DNA of 64,000 nt from Cellvibrionaceae bacterium 1162T.S.0a.05 (GCA_000964245.1 LANB01000001.1:2136392-2200391), one strand, 5' to 3'. Shown: positions 38,375-48,251, numbered from the stretch's first letter. Made by a program: numbers and translations. The notes: generated from the sequence alone by a model not told the origin.

Positions 38375-38861
38375 TATCCCTATTTCCCTCTGATCATTCT
38401 GTTCATGCAGGGCTGGTCTCAAATAGGTCTGAGGATGCTGCATGTGGTTCAATTTTTTCATTAATCGCGCTGAACGCGTTGTTTGCCTAACGGCAGTGCC
38501 TCTTTATTATCAGTCATTCTCTTATTATTAGTCATTATCAGGTCTTTAAAGGGGGCTTTATCGAACTTCCAGAGTGCATTGCCGAGGCAGAGGCGACGCC
38601 AAGCTTAGCAGAATTCAATGGGTCCAGGCCGACTTTCCATTTACCTTTAATGCATTCCGTTCAAATCCTGATTTTCTCTTCATCAATATGCTGTCTTTAT
38701 CAATACCTTTCGGAGGTAAGAACACGAAGGCCAGGCCTTGTAAGCAGACGGCCCGAGAAATTTCACGTTACCACAATTGATCATTTTCTTGCTAGATCTT
38801 TGCCATTTTCAGTTTATAAGCTGCGAGCGTATTGCAATGACATTTATCGGGGACAGGATTT
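38375..38861. other. Divergent intergenic region SMP-30 gene / creD
   Basis: 487 bp without a convincing gene. It contains two near-identical 15 bp direct repeats (ttattatcagtcatt at 38504 and ttattattagtcatt at 38522, 18 bases apart), a possible tandem regulator site. Promoters for both neighbours should be here. Confidence 0.5.
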
Positions 38862-40238
38862 ATGAATTTAAAAGCAATTGTTATTGTTGTGCTTACCGCT
38901 TTTCTGCTGATTCCATTGGGGATGATCGAAAATAAAATTCATGAGCGTGAAAATTATCGCTACCATGCCGCTGACAGCATCGCCCGAAGTTGGACCGGCG
39001 AACAAAGGCTGTACACGCCTTTTTTACTTCAAACATGGAAGAGTGAGAGCGTTGTTCAGGTTTATGACAAGAATAGTCAGAACTATGTCTCGCAAATCAA
39101 ACACGGGCATCACCGACGATTTCTTCCGCTGAGTGAAGTGAAATTAAACCTTGAGGTGGAAACCGAGCGCCGCCAGAAGGGCATCTACAGTTTTCCTGTA
39201 TATACCGCGAAGGTGCAGCTGCAAGGGCACTTGAAAAAAACCGAGTGGCAAGCGCTGCGCGATAGCATTCAAAACAAGGCAGACTTTAGCCAATTTACGG
39301 GAGCCTCGATTGTGATTGCCGTATCGGACCCGCGTGGATTTATGGGCGTACCCTCAATGGCACTGAACGGCGAAACCAAAAAAATGTTATCGGGTACCGG
39401 AATTCAGGATCTACATCAGGGGTTGCGAGTGACACTGCCCGATAAAGTAGAAGCGCTCAAACTGCACAGTCAATTCAGTTTGCGCGGGATGCGGGCAATG
39501 CAGATTGTGCCGGTAGCTCTCGAAGTGGACGTTGCCATGCAATCACCCTGGGCACACCCGGCGTTTGTTGGTTCAAGCTTGCCGGTTGAGCGTAATGTTA
39601 GCAGCGACGGTTTTACAGCGCTTTGGCAACTCACTGAATTTAGCAGCGGGGTGGTCGGCAAGCTGGACGATTGCGAGCGAAAAAACTGTGCGTCTCTCAT
39701 TGATATGAGTTTTGGTGTTACATTTCTGGATGGTGTGGATATTTATCTGCAAGCAACGCGAGCAGCCAAGTACGGTATTCTATTTATCGTCTTGAGTTTT
39801 GTGACCTTTTTTCTTTACGAAACCCTTAAGAAGTTGCGAATTCACCCGGTGCAATACACCCTGGTTGGCTTGGCTATTACAATTTTCTATTTATTGCTCG
39901 TCTCCCTGAGCGAACATATCCCTTATGCGCTGGCTTACATACTGGCAACAATCGCTTGCGTGACCTTGCTTTCCTATTATTTACGTTTTGTATTGGGCGC
40001 ATGGAAAGATGCAGGCTTGTTCGCGCTGCTTTATACCACTTTGTATGGCCTGCTTTACGTGATTATTCGCTCGGAAGATACAGCAATGTTGATGGGGACC
40101 TTGTTACTCTTCCTGGTACTGGCTGGAGTGATGGTTTTGACTCGCAATATTGATTGGTATGAAGTGGGCCCGGACAAATTAAAGAGTGATCGATCACTGA
40201 GCGATTGGTTGCCTGGCCGGAAGTCGGAGCCTCAGTGA
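38862..40238 (+). CDS. creD: Inner membrane protein CreD
   Basis: 458 residues of the CreD/CET family. One N-terminal membrane helix (about 5-22) is followed by a large periplasmic domain (about 25-305) and then about five C-terminal helices. Family signatures are visible at SDPRGFMGVPS, HPAFVGSSLPVERNVSSDGFTALWQLTEF and VGLAITIFYLLLVSLSEH. CreD is induced by the CreBC two-component system in enterobacteria and in Pseudomonas is tied to envelope stress and beta-lactam response. No creBC is present in this window. Confidence 0.92.
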   Translation: MNLKAIVIVVLTAFLLIPLGMIENKIHERENYRYHAADSIARSWTGEQRLYTPFLLQTWKSESVVQVYDKNSQNYVSQIKHGHHRRFLPLSEVKLNLEVETERRQKGIYSFPVYTAKVQLQGHLKKTEWQALRDSIQNKADFSQFTGASIVIAVSDPRGFMGVPSMALNGETKKMLSGTGIQDLHQGLRVTLPDKVEALKLHSQFSLRGMRAMQIVPVALEVDVAMQSPWAHPAFVGSSLPVERNVSSDGFTALWQLTEFSSGVVGKLDDCERKNCASLIDMSFGVTFLDGVDIYLQATRAAKYGILFIVLSFVTFFLYETLKKLRIHPVQYTLVGLAITIFYLLLVSLSEHIPYALAYILATIACVTLLSYYLRFVLGAWKDAGLFALLYTTLYGLLYVIIRSEDTAMLMGTLLLFLVLAGVMVLTRNIDWYEVGPDKLKSDRSLSDWLPGRKSEPQ

Positions 40239-40257
40239 AACGGGTTCCGTTTGAAAA

Positions 40258-40283
40258 TTGGCTGAATCTGACGATTCAGCCAA
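40258..40283. terminator. Hairpin between creD and the M48 gene
   Basis: Perfect 11 bp stem ttggctgaatc/gattcagccaa with loop tgac. The minus-strand side continues with TTTTC, so it may stop minus-strand transcription from the M48 gene as well as creD reads. Confidence 0.6.
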
Positions 40284-40352
40284 AGTGCCGCTCAGAAGTT
40301 GAACTACTCCCTCAATGAACCGCCGCGAAAATTTCTAAAGTTTATGAAGTCA

Positions 40353-40373
40353 GTGCCACAGGTCGTGTGGCAC
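40353..40373. terminator. Second hairpin between creD and the M48 gene
   Basis: Perfect 8 bp stem gtgccaca/tgtggcac with a five-base loop, followed by TTT on the plus strand. Nearest to the M48 stop; its terminator function is uncertain. Confidence 0.45.
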
Positions 40374-40401
40374 TTTGGAAAAACCTGGAATAAATCAATA
40401 T

Positions 40402-43400
40402 TTAAATCTTTATAAAAGGCCTCTCGTTTGCAAATAACAGTGCCGATGCTTGTTGTCGCCAATTCGTTGGGCAGTTTTCCTGTAAGAAAATCGCAGCCAT
40501 TGCATAAGCGTGACCACGGGCATAAGGAGGAATGCTTTGAATATGTTCTTCGGCACGCTGAATGGACGCCTTCTTTTTAAGCGCATCCATAAAGTTCATG
40601 AGTTGAGAAACATATTCCTCCTTGTTGTTCTCAAGGAACGCTTTGTGAAGGCTGACATCGTTTTCTTCACGAAGAGCCAAGGCAAAGAGTGCCCAGCTAC
40701 TGGCTTCGTAGTTGAGAACCTCGGGGTCAATTTGCAGTGCTTGATTTATCCATTCAGGATCAGCGCCGTCGCTGCTGGCAGCAAAACTTAACACCACATT
40801 GTAAACCTCCGGGTCACCCTGAGCGACTTGCAAGGCTTCGGTCAATTCACCGCGATAAAGATGGCTATAAGCGACTGCCGGCGACCCGGAAAATTCTCTG
40901 CCGTCTTCAAGTGCCAGAGTGTAATAAACCTGATCGTTGAGCTGGGCAAATTCATAGTAATCGATATCAGAATTTAATAGCCGAGCCATCCGTACAATTT
41001 CGCTGGAGAGGCTGGCTTTGAGAGGTGGAAAATTTCCGGTTGCGGTTTGGTAGTGTTGCATTGCCAGGGGCCAATCGCCTTGCTGCGCATGTCGGTAGCC
41101 ATTGGCGAGCGCGAACCATGGATGGCTCGGCCATTGTGCCAGTCCCTCTTCAAAGGCCTTGTCTTGCTCGGGGCCGTCTTCCATGCAGCGAATCGTGAGA
41201 TAGGCAAAATCGGCGTTGTCGGGAGCATTGCTTGCGAGCGATTTATGGCGATCACACAAAGCGGTTTTTTGTTCGCCCTCATACAACTCCTGTTCCATAC
41301 GCAATAGCACAACGGAGTTGGGGTTGTCCTGCAGTCGAGCTTGCAGAATGTCTTTCGCATTTTGCTGGCGACTTAAATACGCCAGCCAGTGCAAAATAAA
41401 AGGCGAATCTGTTCTATCCCAGCGAGCATGCATTTCAATAACCTGTTGTGCTTGCTGACCGTTTTCAATCATATTCAACTGGCGATAAGGTGAAAGCTCG
41501 CCATAGCCGCCAAGAACGCTGCGATGACCACCGCTGCCACTGGTTTCAATATTGTCCGGTGGCTCAGAAAAATAATAGTCGGCTGAATGATTTATCCATT
41601 TGGGCGCACCCAGATATTCATTCTCACGTTCACGCACATCACCATACACGGCCCACCATTTTACCAGCGGCGCTGCGCCAGCAACGTTGTAGACCGCTTG
41701 CTGATAACTTGAGGATGTGCTTTTTTGAGTGAAGTTTTCTATCAGGTGGCCTTGATCGGTTTTGGTTACCACATTCAAATCCTTACCTGGCGCAAGCTCC
41801 AGGGAGGCGGAGCCGTGCGGTTGAATACGACGTGACTTCCCATTTATTTCTACTTGTACATAACGATCAAGCCCGTTGTAAACGGTAATTGCCGTATTGC
41901 CGAGTGATTGCCCAAACCACAACACCGCGCCAACAATGGAAGTGGCGACAACAAAGCGTGCAGTTGCCGGAAAAAAGCCGGTTGCCGTAAAAAAGCTGTC
42001 CCATAAATCCAGTTTTTTCTGCAACTGTCGTTCACTCCCCGGCAGTAAGGTTTTATAACCCTGGGGAACTGTGGGGGCAGTAGGCGCAGGATCAAGCGTT
42101 TTATTTTGACGCAAGGCGCCGGCCACTTTGGCTTCGGCGAGCAAGAGTGTTTCAAGGGTAACGAATTTTAAATTTGATAAGGTGTAAGAGAAAGCGGCAA
42201 TCCAGCCATCATAAACATTCATCCATTCGTTGATATTGTCTCGTTGAGGAGCTGGTAAATTATAGTCGCCGATGAGCTCCGATAATTTTTCAGTCTCCAG
42301 TTTCTTTAATAGGCCCGCGTCCAGATTGATTTCGCAGATTTTGCTAAAAATCACGTTCATGGTGCTGTGGGCATCGGAGACCGCTTCAATTAAACGTTTG
42401 GTTTCGGCGTTGCTGATGCGGCCATCCGCCGTAATCACCGACCATACATTAACTACGTAACCATTGACGTCCTGAATGTCGGCTTCGCTGTGGTCGGCAA
42501 AATGGAGCAAAGCGAGTAAACCTTTCAAATAGTCGTGCCAGCCTTCACCGACTTTGTTGGCGGCTGCCAAATGCACGGAGCGAACTTGTTTGTCATGCGA
42601 GTGTAAATCATTTTCGAGCGCATCAATTTCTTTTTGAACATCCGCGATAACCTTGGGTAAGTCCTTGTGTTTAATGGTGTCGCCTCGAAATTGAATAATC
42701 CCGCCGGCGGCCTTCATAATTTTATCGCGCAGGGCTTCCAGGTGATGTTTCTCTTCATAGAGCTCGCGTAAATTTTCCAGTTTGTCCGTTAAGGCTTCCG
42801 GGTAAAGCGCGTCGAGATCACTGATTGAGGGGTCTGGATTATCACTGTTGAAACATTCACTGAACGATGCACTTTTTCGTGTGATGGAGCGGCCGAGATA
42901 GGTGCCGCGATAACAGGGCAGCAACCAGGGTTTACTGTAGTTGCGGTTCAGGTTCTTCAAGCTTTCTTCAAGGCTAACGTCTTTAAGTTCTTTTTCGACC
43001 GCGCTGAAAAGGTGTGCGCTTACTGTTTCGCGCAGGGCATCCTTGTTGTTAAAAATGACCCACGCATCGCGCGTGTCAATATCGCAAGGTATGTAAAGGT
43101 TTTTGGCATTGTCTTCGCGCGCTGTATTTTCAGGGTGGGTCGACCACATTTGCGGCGGTGACGCGATGTTGGAGGTAAAAACCCGGTGCTTGGCCGGGTC
43201 TATCTGCGGAATGTCGGGGACACAACCGTAGTCCTGATCACTGTAAATTTTGCGTAGCTGTAAAAGAATCTGGCTTTGTACCGCAAACAAGTCCTGCACT
43301 TTTCTACCTTCGCCAATTTCCTGGTTGGCAAAGTTTAATGTGCGGCTCCAGGCGTCGTCGCCCGCATGCAGTTTGTTCAGGGCGTGCACTAGCGCATCGC

Positions 43401-44217
43401 TGCCGGTGAGGGACACGGCCACAAGGTCGGCTTGAAATTCCATCTGCCGCGACAGTGCGCGTTCACTCAATATGACAATACTGAAAACGGAGTCGAGCAG
43501 GGAGCGAATACTCCAGACAACCAGAGACAAGATCCAGCCGATCCACGCGATACGGAAATCGACGCGCGAGAGACCTTGTAAAAATTTATCCAACGCATCG
43601 CGCTTGGCAATAATGTGAGCGGCGATCTGCTGGGCAACATAAACCCAGCGGCCCACGGCCATGGAGCGTTGAGCAAAATGACCGAATTCGTGTGCGAGCA
43701 CGGCTTTGAACTCACCGAGATTGAGCACATTGACCAAACCAAGTCCAATCAACAAATTCTTTTTCGAAGGAAAAATCAAATTTAATAAGCTGAGATCGTA
43801 AAAGACCGCGGCATTGACCTGTGGAGAAACGAACACTTTATGGGGCCGCGGCGCGCCGGCGTCATCGGCCAGCCGATTGAGAAAATCAAAAAGTTGCGGG
43901 TGGTCTTGACTTTGCAGTTCGATGTCCCGGCTTTCATTGCCGTGTTTGACCGCAAAGAGAGCCTTCACCATGAAGATAAACATGAACGCGGAAGCGGCAC
44001 CTGCAGCAATGCTTACGAGCTGAAAATCACCGCCCTGACCGAGGCCACTCAGCATGCGCCATGCTGTCCAGGCAAACCATGCGGTTAAAAAAATGTAAAG
44101 GCCGATAAATAAACTGAGGCCGGCCATTGCCATCCAGGCGCGTTGTTTGTAGGCGCTGGATGCGCGGGTGAGATCGGGTGGTACGGATGCGGGACCTTTG
44201 GGATACAGGGTGTCCAT
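40402..44217 (-). CDS. Large M48-family membrane metallopeptidase with C-terminal repeats
   Basis: About 1271 residues. Membrane helices at about 29-56, 66-88 and 225-255 surround an M48 peptidase domain with the zinc motif HEFGH (H176, E177, H180) and a distal glutamate in EFQAD (E260). A long helical region follows, then another membrane segment near 755 (FVVATSIVGAVLWFG). The C-terminal ~400 residues are helical with TPR-like pairs (WPLAMQHYQTATGNFP, ELTEALQVAQGDPEVY). The ATG at 44217 is chosen; a GTG four codons earlier is possible. It is much larger than HtpX, and the substrate is unknown. Confidence 0.86.
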   Translation of the reverse strand: MDTLYPKGPASVPPDLTRASSAYKQRAWMAMAGLSLFIGLYIFLTAWFAWTAWRMLSGLGQGGDFQLVSIAAGAASAFMFIFMVKALFAVKHGNESRDIELQSQDHPQLFDFLNRLADDAGAPRPHKVFVSPQVNAAVFYDLSLLNLIFPSKKNLLIGLGLVNVLNLGEFKAVLAHEFGHFAQRSMAVGRWVYVAQQIAAHIIAKRDALDKFLQGLSRVDFRIAWIGWILSLVVWSIRSLLDSVFSIVILSERALSRQMEFQADLVAVSLTGSDALVHALNKLHAGDDAWSRTLNFANQEIGEGRKVQDLFAVQSQILLQLRKIYSDQDYGCVPDIPQIDPAKHRVFTSNIASPPQMWSTHPENTAREDNAKNLYIPCDIDTRDAWVIFNNKDALRETVSAHLFSAVEKELKDVSLEESLKNLNRNYSKPWLLPCYRGTYLGRSITRKSASFSECFNSDNPDPSISDLDALYPEALTDKLENLRELYEEKHHLEALRDKIMKAAGGIIQFRGDTIKHKDLPKVIADVQKEIDALENDLHSHDKQVRSVHLAAANKVGEGWHDYLKGLLALLHFADHSEADIQDVNGYVVNVWSVITADGRISNAETKRLIEAVSDAHSTMNVIFSKICEINLDAGLLKKLETEKLSELIGDYNLPAPQRDNINEWMNVYDGWIAAFSYTLSNLKFVTLETLLLAEAKVAGALRQNKTLDPAPTAPTVPQGYKTLLPGSERQLQKKLDLWDSFFTATGFFPATARFVVATSIVGAVLWFGQSLGNTAITVYNGLDRYVQVEINGKSRRIQPHGSASLELAPGKDLNVVTKTDQGHLIENFTQKSTSSSYQQAVYNVAGAAPLVKWWAVYGDVRERENEYLGAPKWINHSADYYFSEPPDNIETSGSGGHRSVLGGYGELSPYRQLNMIENGQQAQQVIEMHARWDRTDSPFILHWLAYLSRQQNAKDILQARLQDNPNSVVLLRMEQELYEGEQKTALCDRHKSLASNAPDNADFAYLTIRCMEDGPEQDKAFEEGLAQWPSHPWFALANGYRHAQQGDWPLAMQHYQTATGNFPPLKASLSSEIVRMARLLNSDIDYYEFAQLNDQVYYTLALEDGREFSGSPAVAYSHLYRGELTEALQVAQGDPEVYNVVLSFAASSDGADPEWINQALQIDPEVLNYEASSWALFALALREENDVSLHKAFLENNKEEYVSQLMNFMDALKKKASIQRAEEHIQSIPPYARGHAYAMAAIFLQENCPTNWRQQASALLFANERPFIKI

Positions 44218-44336
44218 GGATTGAGTCACTCCGTTGTCTGATTATTATTCAGGCCTTAGCATAAAGCGCTGAATCTTTCTGTCCAGACTTAATTGGCATG
44301 AAATATTGTTAAATTAAAACACCTGTTTCACAGAAA

Positions 44337-44369
44337 TAAAAAAAGCCCGCGGTTAACGCGGGCCTTTTT
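44337..44369. terminator. Rho-independent terminator after the YadA-head-like gene
   Basis: Stem gcccgcg/cgcgggc (44345-44351, 44357-44363) with loop gttaa; a run of A precedes it (a T-tract on the minus strand) and CTTTTT follows. Confidence 0.88.
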
Positions 44370-44421
44370 GCCGGGTTTGTACTTATTTAGTTTGAGTTTT
44401 CTTGCTTATGTTTGCCAACGC

Positions 44422-45387
44422 TTAGAGCTCGTCGTCCTCGAGTATCTCACCCATCAGAATATCAAAGTTGCCCTCCGCGGTATTGTTCGCTCCCCCGATT
44501 ACAGTGGCATTAACGCCGTTTGCCGTGTTGCTGTGGCCACCTACGAGAGCAGAAGAGCTGCCGTTAGCGGTATTGGAATTGCCCCCGAGAATAGCGGTAT
44601 TCAAGTGATGGGTTCGGTTGTGGGAGCCGCTGGCAATAAAGCCCGCTGCCTTCACTTCGTTGTCCCAGCCTGCGACAACGGCGCCATTGGTACCTGAAAA
44701 ACTGCGTCCACCCGTGACCAATACATTGTTCCCGGCAATGGCGTTGTTCTGGCCGCTTACGATGCTGCTGGCTCCAGAATAATTGTGTCCGTCGCCGACC
44801 ACGAGATTGTGCGAGCCACTCTTGTGAAAATCTGACCATACATAACCTGCGGCCTCACAGTTTTCCTGATTGACCTCCAGTTGCTGCAAAATAAAATTGA
44901 TGTAGTCTCCTGAGCAGTGCGGCTCGCGCTCGTAGCTGCTATCGAGATCATGTATCGGCTTGTTGTAACCAATAAGCAAGTTTCCCAGACCATTCGCTTG
45001 TGTTGACGAATTCAGACCGCTGCGGATATACACATTGACGGCGTCATAAAAAACAGCAGGATTACCGTAGTCATCGACGCCGACAGAAACGTAGTCACCG
45101 AGGCCCGCAACAATTCCGGATGTTAAATCGTTCACTTGCGATTGCAGTGCGGCGTTTTCATTTTGCAGGGTTTGATTCATTGCGATCAACGCACTGACCT
45201 GGCTTTCGAGCGCAGAAATTCTTGCGTGGTTGTCATTGATCGCCACTTCGGCCTGTTCAAAATTGCTTTGGCTTAAGGGGCCACGAACGAATTCGAAGTC
45301 TACTTCTGCTGCGTGTGAACCGGGTGCCAGCAGTAAAATGGAAAATGAAAAAGTGAGGGAAGGCCAAATACCGGATTTTATATTCAT
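44422..45387 (-). CDS. Secreted protein with coiled coil and YadA-head-like repeats
   Basis: 321 residues. A signal peptide (about 1-27) is followed by a short coiled coil (about 40-90, ISALESQVSALIAMNQTLQNENAALQSQV), a linker, and about nine repeats of 14-16 residues (about 190-310) in the style GSHNLVVGDGHNYSG / GGHSNTANGVNATVIGG. These resemble the left-handed beta-roll head of trimeric autotransporters. There is no C-terminal YadA anchor; the protein ends in an acidic tail (EDDEL). It may be a released or surface-associated trimeric protein. agagg precedes the ATG, and a terminator follows. The function is unknown. Confidence 0.75.
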   Translation of the reverse strand: MNIKSGIWPSLTFSFSILLLAPGSHAAEVDFEFVRGPLSQSNFEQAEVAINDNHARISALESQVSALIAMNQTLQNENAALQSQVNDLTSGIVAGLGDYVSVGVDDYGNPAVFYDAVNVYIRSGLNSSTQANGLGNLLIGYNKPIHDLDSSYEREPHCSGDYINFILQQLEVNQENCEAAGYVWSDFHKSGSHNLVVGDGHNYSGASSIVSGQNNAIAGNNVLVTGGRSFSGTNGAVVAGWDNEVKAAGFIASGSHNRTHHLNTAILGGNSNTANGSSSALVGGHSNTANGVNATVIGGANNTAEGNFDILMGEILEDDEL

Positions 45388-45579
45388 GTTTACCTCTTGA
45401 ATCTTTTTGTTTTATAAATCAAATTAATTAGGGTTATTTTTAAAGGGTGAAACAGGGTTTGGTTATCGCCCGATAAAACCCTCCTTTGTGTTAAGGCTCC
45501 CCATTTAAGAAGAAAAAGTGCAGTTTCGACACTCTTGTATCGTGAAAAATTTGCTACTGTAAACGTGAAAATTAAGGGC

Positions 45580-46467
45580 TTAGCGGTTTTGTTTGTTCAT
45601 CGCCAGACACATATCCAACCAATGTTGAATGCCGGCACTGCGATATTTTGCTTTGTGGATGACGAGGTAGAGTTTTCGCTGAAAATTCAGTGGCGTATCC
45701 AAAGCGACGAAACGTTTTCTCTTCAGAGCATCCTCCAGGGCGATTTTAGACAGGCAGGAAATGCCCATCTGTGCTTCCACTGCGCGCTTGATTGCCTCGG
45801 TGTGCTCGAGTTCGAGCAGAACGTTTAATCGGGGGTAGCGTTCACCCATACTGCGTTCAAAAATTTGTCGGGTTCCCGATCCACTTTCGCGCAATATCCA
45901 ACTTGCGTCGGTCAAATCCTGTTCCTCAAGCTGTCGCTTCCTTGCAAGGGGATGCTGCGGGCTGCAAAAACAGAGTAATTCATCGTTGAGCCAGGGCAGC
46001 ATCTCAAGGTCGGGATGATTGATTTCGCCTTCTATCATCCCGATGTCGATATCGAAATTGAGCAATTTCTGACTGATGACCCGCGTATTGGCCACCTCCA
46101 GCTTGGCCTGGGCTTTTTCCTGCTGCATGTAGCGTTGCAGGAGCCCGACGCAAAGGTAATTGCCAATGGTCAGGGTAGCCCCGATTTTCAACAAACCACC
46201 ATGCTGGTGTTCGGTGAATTCAGTTTCCAGTTCACGTGCTCGCTGCATGAGGGATTCAGCCAGTGGCCATAAACGTCTCCCCATCTCATTGGTTTGCAGG
46301 CGTTTGCCAACGCGGTCAAAAAGCTGGATGTCAAACTGGCTTTCCAGCTCTTTTAAGGCACCACTGCACGCGGATTGGGACATGGAGAGGGCCTGCGCAG
46401 CGCGGCTGACATTCTGGTGGTGGGCAATGGCGAGGAAGACTTCGAGCTGGCGCAAGCTGTATTTCAT
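45580..46467 (-). CDS. finR: LysR-type regulator divergent from fpr, FinR-like
   Basis: 295 residues. An N-terminal LysR HTH (LRQLEVFLAIAHHQNVSRAAQALSMSQSACS) is followed by a LysR sensor domain (LKIGATLTIGNYL, HPLARKR, GISCLSKIAL). It lies back to back with ferredoxin-NADP reductase, the same arrangement as finR-fprA in Pseudomonas, where FinR activates fpr under oxidative stress. The AT-rich intergenic stretch near 46490-46540 probably carries its binding site; tatatcg-n7-cgattata is a possible imperfect dyad. The assignment rests on family and gene order. Confidence 0.83.
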   Translation of the reverse strand: MKYSLRQLEVFLAIAHHQNVSRAAQALSMSQSACSGALKELESQFDIQLFDRVGKRLQTNEMGRRLWPLAESLMQRARELETEFTEHQHGGLLKIGATLTIGNYLCVGLLQRYMQQEKAQAKLEVANTRVISQKLLNFDIDIGMIEGEINHPDLEMLPWLNDELLCFCSPQHPLARKRQLEEQDLTDASWILRESGSGTRQIFERSMGERYPRLNVLLELEHTEAIKRAVEAQMGISCLSKIALEDALKRKRFVALDTPLNFQRKLYLVIHKAKYRSAGIQHWLDMCLAMNKQNR

Positions 46468-46591
46468 CGTTGTTCTCTCACTCTGTTTTATATCGGAAAA
46501 AACGATTATATATATAAATATTATCTGATATACAGCTATGCATTGCTGCTTTAGGCTTGCGGCCTATCAATTTACCTCCGAGGAAAGTGTC

Positions 46592-47368
46592 ATGAGCAGT
46601 TTGATGCGAGAAAAAGTGCTGGATGTCCATCATTGGACCGACACCCTTTTTAGCTTCAGCACCACCCGCGACCCCTCCTTTCGGTTCCACAATGGGCACT
46701 TCACGATGATGGGTCTGGAACAGGAAGACGGCCGCCCCTTACTTCGCGCATACAGCATTACCAGTGCGAACTATGAGGACCGCCTGGAGTTTTTCAGTAT
46801 CAAGGTGCCGGATGGCCCTTTGACCTCACAATTGCAACACATTAAGCCGGGTGACGAGATCCTGATAAACCGCAAGTCGACAGGCACCCTGGTATCCTCC
46901 AACTTGCTTCCGGGTAAGAACCTGTGGCTCATCAGCACGGGCACGGGCCTCGCGCCATTTATGAGTATTATCAAGGACCCTGAGGTTTACGAACTGTATG
47001 ACAAGGTGATTTTGACACACGGGGTGCGTTTTGTGGGCGAACTGGCCTACCAGGACTACATTCAAAAGGAATTGCCTGAAAATGAGTTTTTCGGCGAAGA
47101 AGTGCGTGAAAAATTGCTCTATTACCCCACAGTGACGCGCGAAACCTATCGCAATCAGGGTCGGCTCACGGATTTGTTAGACAGTGGGAAATTGGCTACA
47201 GATCTCGGCCTGCCTGAGATTAACCTCGAAGATGATCGCTTCATGATTTGTGGCAGCCCTGCAATGTTGAAAGATACCTGCAAGATCCTCGATGATCGCG
47301 GCTTCAAGGAGGCCCGTGGCGGCAAGTTAGGCCACTATGTGATCGAACGGGCCTTTGTTGAGTCCTGA
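46592..47368 (+). CDS. fpr: Ferredoxin--NADP+ reductase
   Basis: 258 residues from the ATG at 46592 (cgagga RBS); an upstream in-frame extension is rejected. It has an FAD-binding barrel with RAYSITSANYEDRLEF and an NADP domain with LISTGTGLAPFMSII and FMICGSPAMLKD. The C-terminus, GKLGHYVIERAFVES, fits the bacterial subclass. The enzyme exchanges electrons between NADPH and ferredoxin or flavodoxin in the cytoplasm and helps in oxidative-stress defence and Fe-S repair. It is divergent from the finR-like gene. Confidence 0.96.
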   Translation: MSSLMREKVLDVHHWTDTLFSFSTTRDPSFRFHNGHFTMMGLEQEDGRPLLRAYSITSANYEDRLEFFSIKVPDGPLTSQLQHIKPGDEILINRKSTGTLVSSNLLPGKNLWLISTGTGLAPFMSIIKDPEVYELYDKVILTHGVRFVGELAYQDYIQKELPENEFFGEEVREKLLYYPTVTRETYRNQGRLTDLLDSGKLATDLGLPEINLEDDRFMICGSPAMLKDTCKILDDRGFKEARGGKLGHYVIERAFVES

Positions 47369-47461
47369 TAACTTCCCTGCTACTATCGCCGGTCCTTGCG
47401 GCCCGGCGACCGGGCCCATTCCGAATTCCTTTTATAATTGATATAAGTAAAGAATAGTCAT

Positions 47462-48223
47462 ATGGCCCAGTTACATTTCTACCAAGAACCCACTCCCCTC
47501 GATAAAAACAAGCATGCCAAGCTGAAGCTCGATCGCAGTGGCGATTTCAGTTACGCAGCCAACGTGAACGCCGTGCCGGTTGCTGGCGTTGAATTCTTCA
47601 AGTGCAGCCGTCACTTCCCCGTTGTGTTTGTGAAAAACTCTGAAAAAGGCTACATCCCTCTGGCGTTGCTCTCCCTGCGCAAAGACTCCCATGAATACGG
47701 AGACAAGTGGGAAGATTTGTATGTGCCGAATTATATTCGCCGTTACCCCTTCGTTCTCTCTGAGGACAATTTAGTGGTTATCGACAACAAGGCGCCACAA
47801 CTCAACGAAGAAAAGGGTGAAGACCTGTTTGCCGATGGCGGTGAGCCGACTGAAACTCTGAAAGGCATCATCGGCTACCTCGAACAATTGCAGGTGAGCT
47901 ATAAGGCGACTGATGAATTTGTTAAGGCCTTGCAAGAGAAAGATATGTTGCAAGTATTCTCGCCGAGGGTAAAAGTTGGCCAGGGCAATATTAATTTTGG
48001 CGAAATGTTTATTGTCAATGAGAAAAAAATTCTCGAATTGAGTGACACTGAAGCCGCTGACTGGTTAAAGCGTGGTTGGATCGCATGGTGTTACGCGCAG
48101 CTGCATTCATTAGAGTCCATCCACAATCTGGTGAAGCTGCTTGTTGCCAATGGCATCCCGGATGACATGAAACAACAGGCTCAAAACGACGATGGTGCGG
48201 CGTCGGAAACCACCAAAAGTTAA
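47462..48223 (+). CDS. SapC family protein
   Basis: 253 residues recognised as the SapC family (PF07277-type). FPVVFVKNSEKGYIPLALLSLRKD and YVPNYIRRYPFVLSEDN are characteristic; SapC proteins are linked to S-layer export in Campylobacter, but the role in other bacteria is not defined. No signal peptide is visible, so it is probably cytoplasmic. It lies 93 bases after fpr and is followed by a strong terminator. Confidence 0.85.
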   Translation: MAQLHFYQEPTPLDKNKHAKLKLDRSGDFSYAANVNAVPVAGVEFFKCSRHFPVVFVKNSEKGYIPLALLSLRKDSHEYGDKWEDLYVPNYIRRYPFVLSEDNLVVIDNKAPQLNEEKGEDLFADGGEPTETLKGIIGYLEQLQVSYKATDEFVKALQEKDMLQVFSPRVKVGQGNINFGEMFIVNEKKILELSDTEAADWLKRGWIAWCYAQLHSLESIHNLVKLLVANGIPDDMKQQAQNDDGAASETTKS

Positions 48224-48251
48224 ATTAAACGTCAAATACCCCCCGCTTTAC

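Noticed and set aside
38504-38536. Two direct repeats as a CRISPR remnant
   Set aside because: Only two 15 bp units with no proper spacer and no cas genes in the window.
38762-38766. A ttcac half-site upstream of creD
   Set aside because: The CreB cre tag needs two TTCAC copies separated by six bases; only one is present.
38574-38780. Short open frames in the SMP-30/creD gap
   Set aside because: Composition and lack of an RBS argue against a gene; two frames overlap here.
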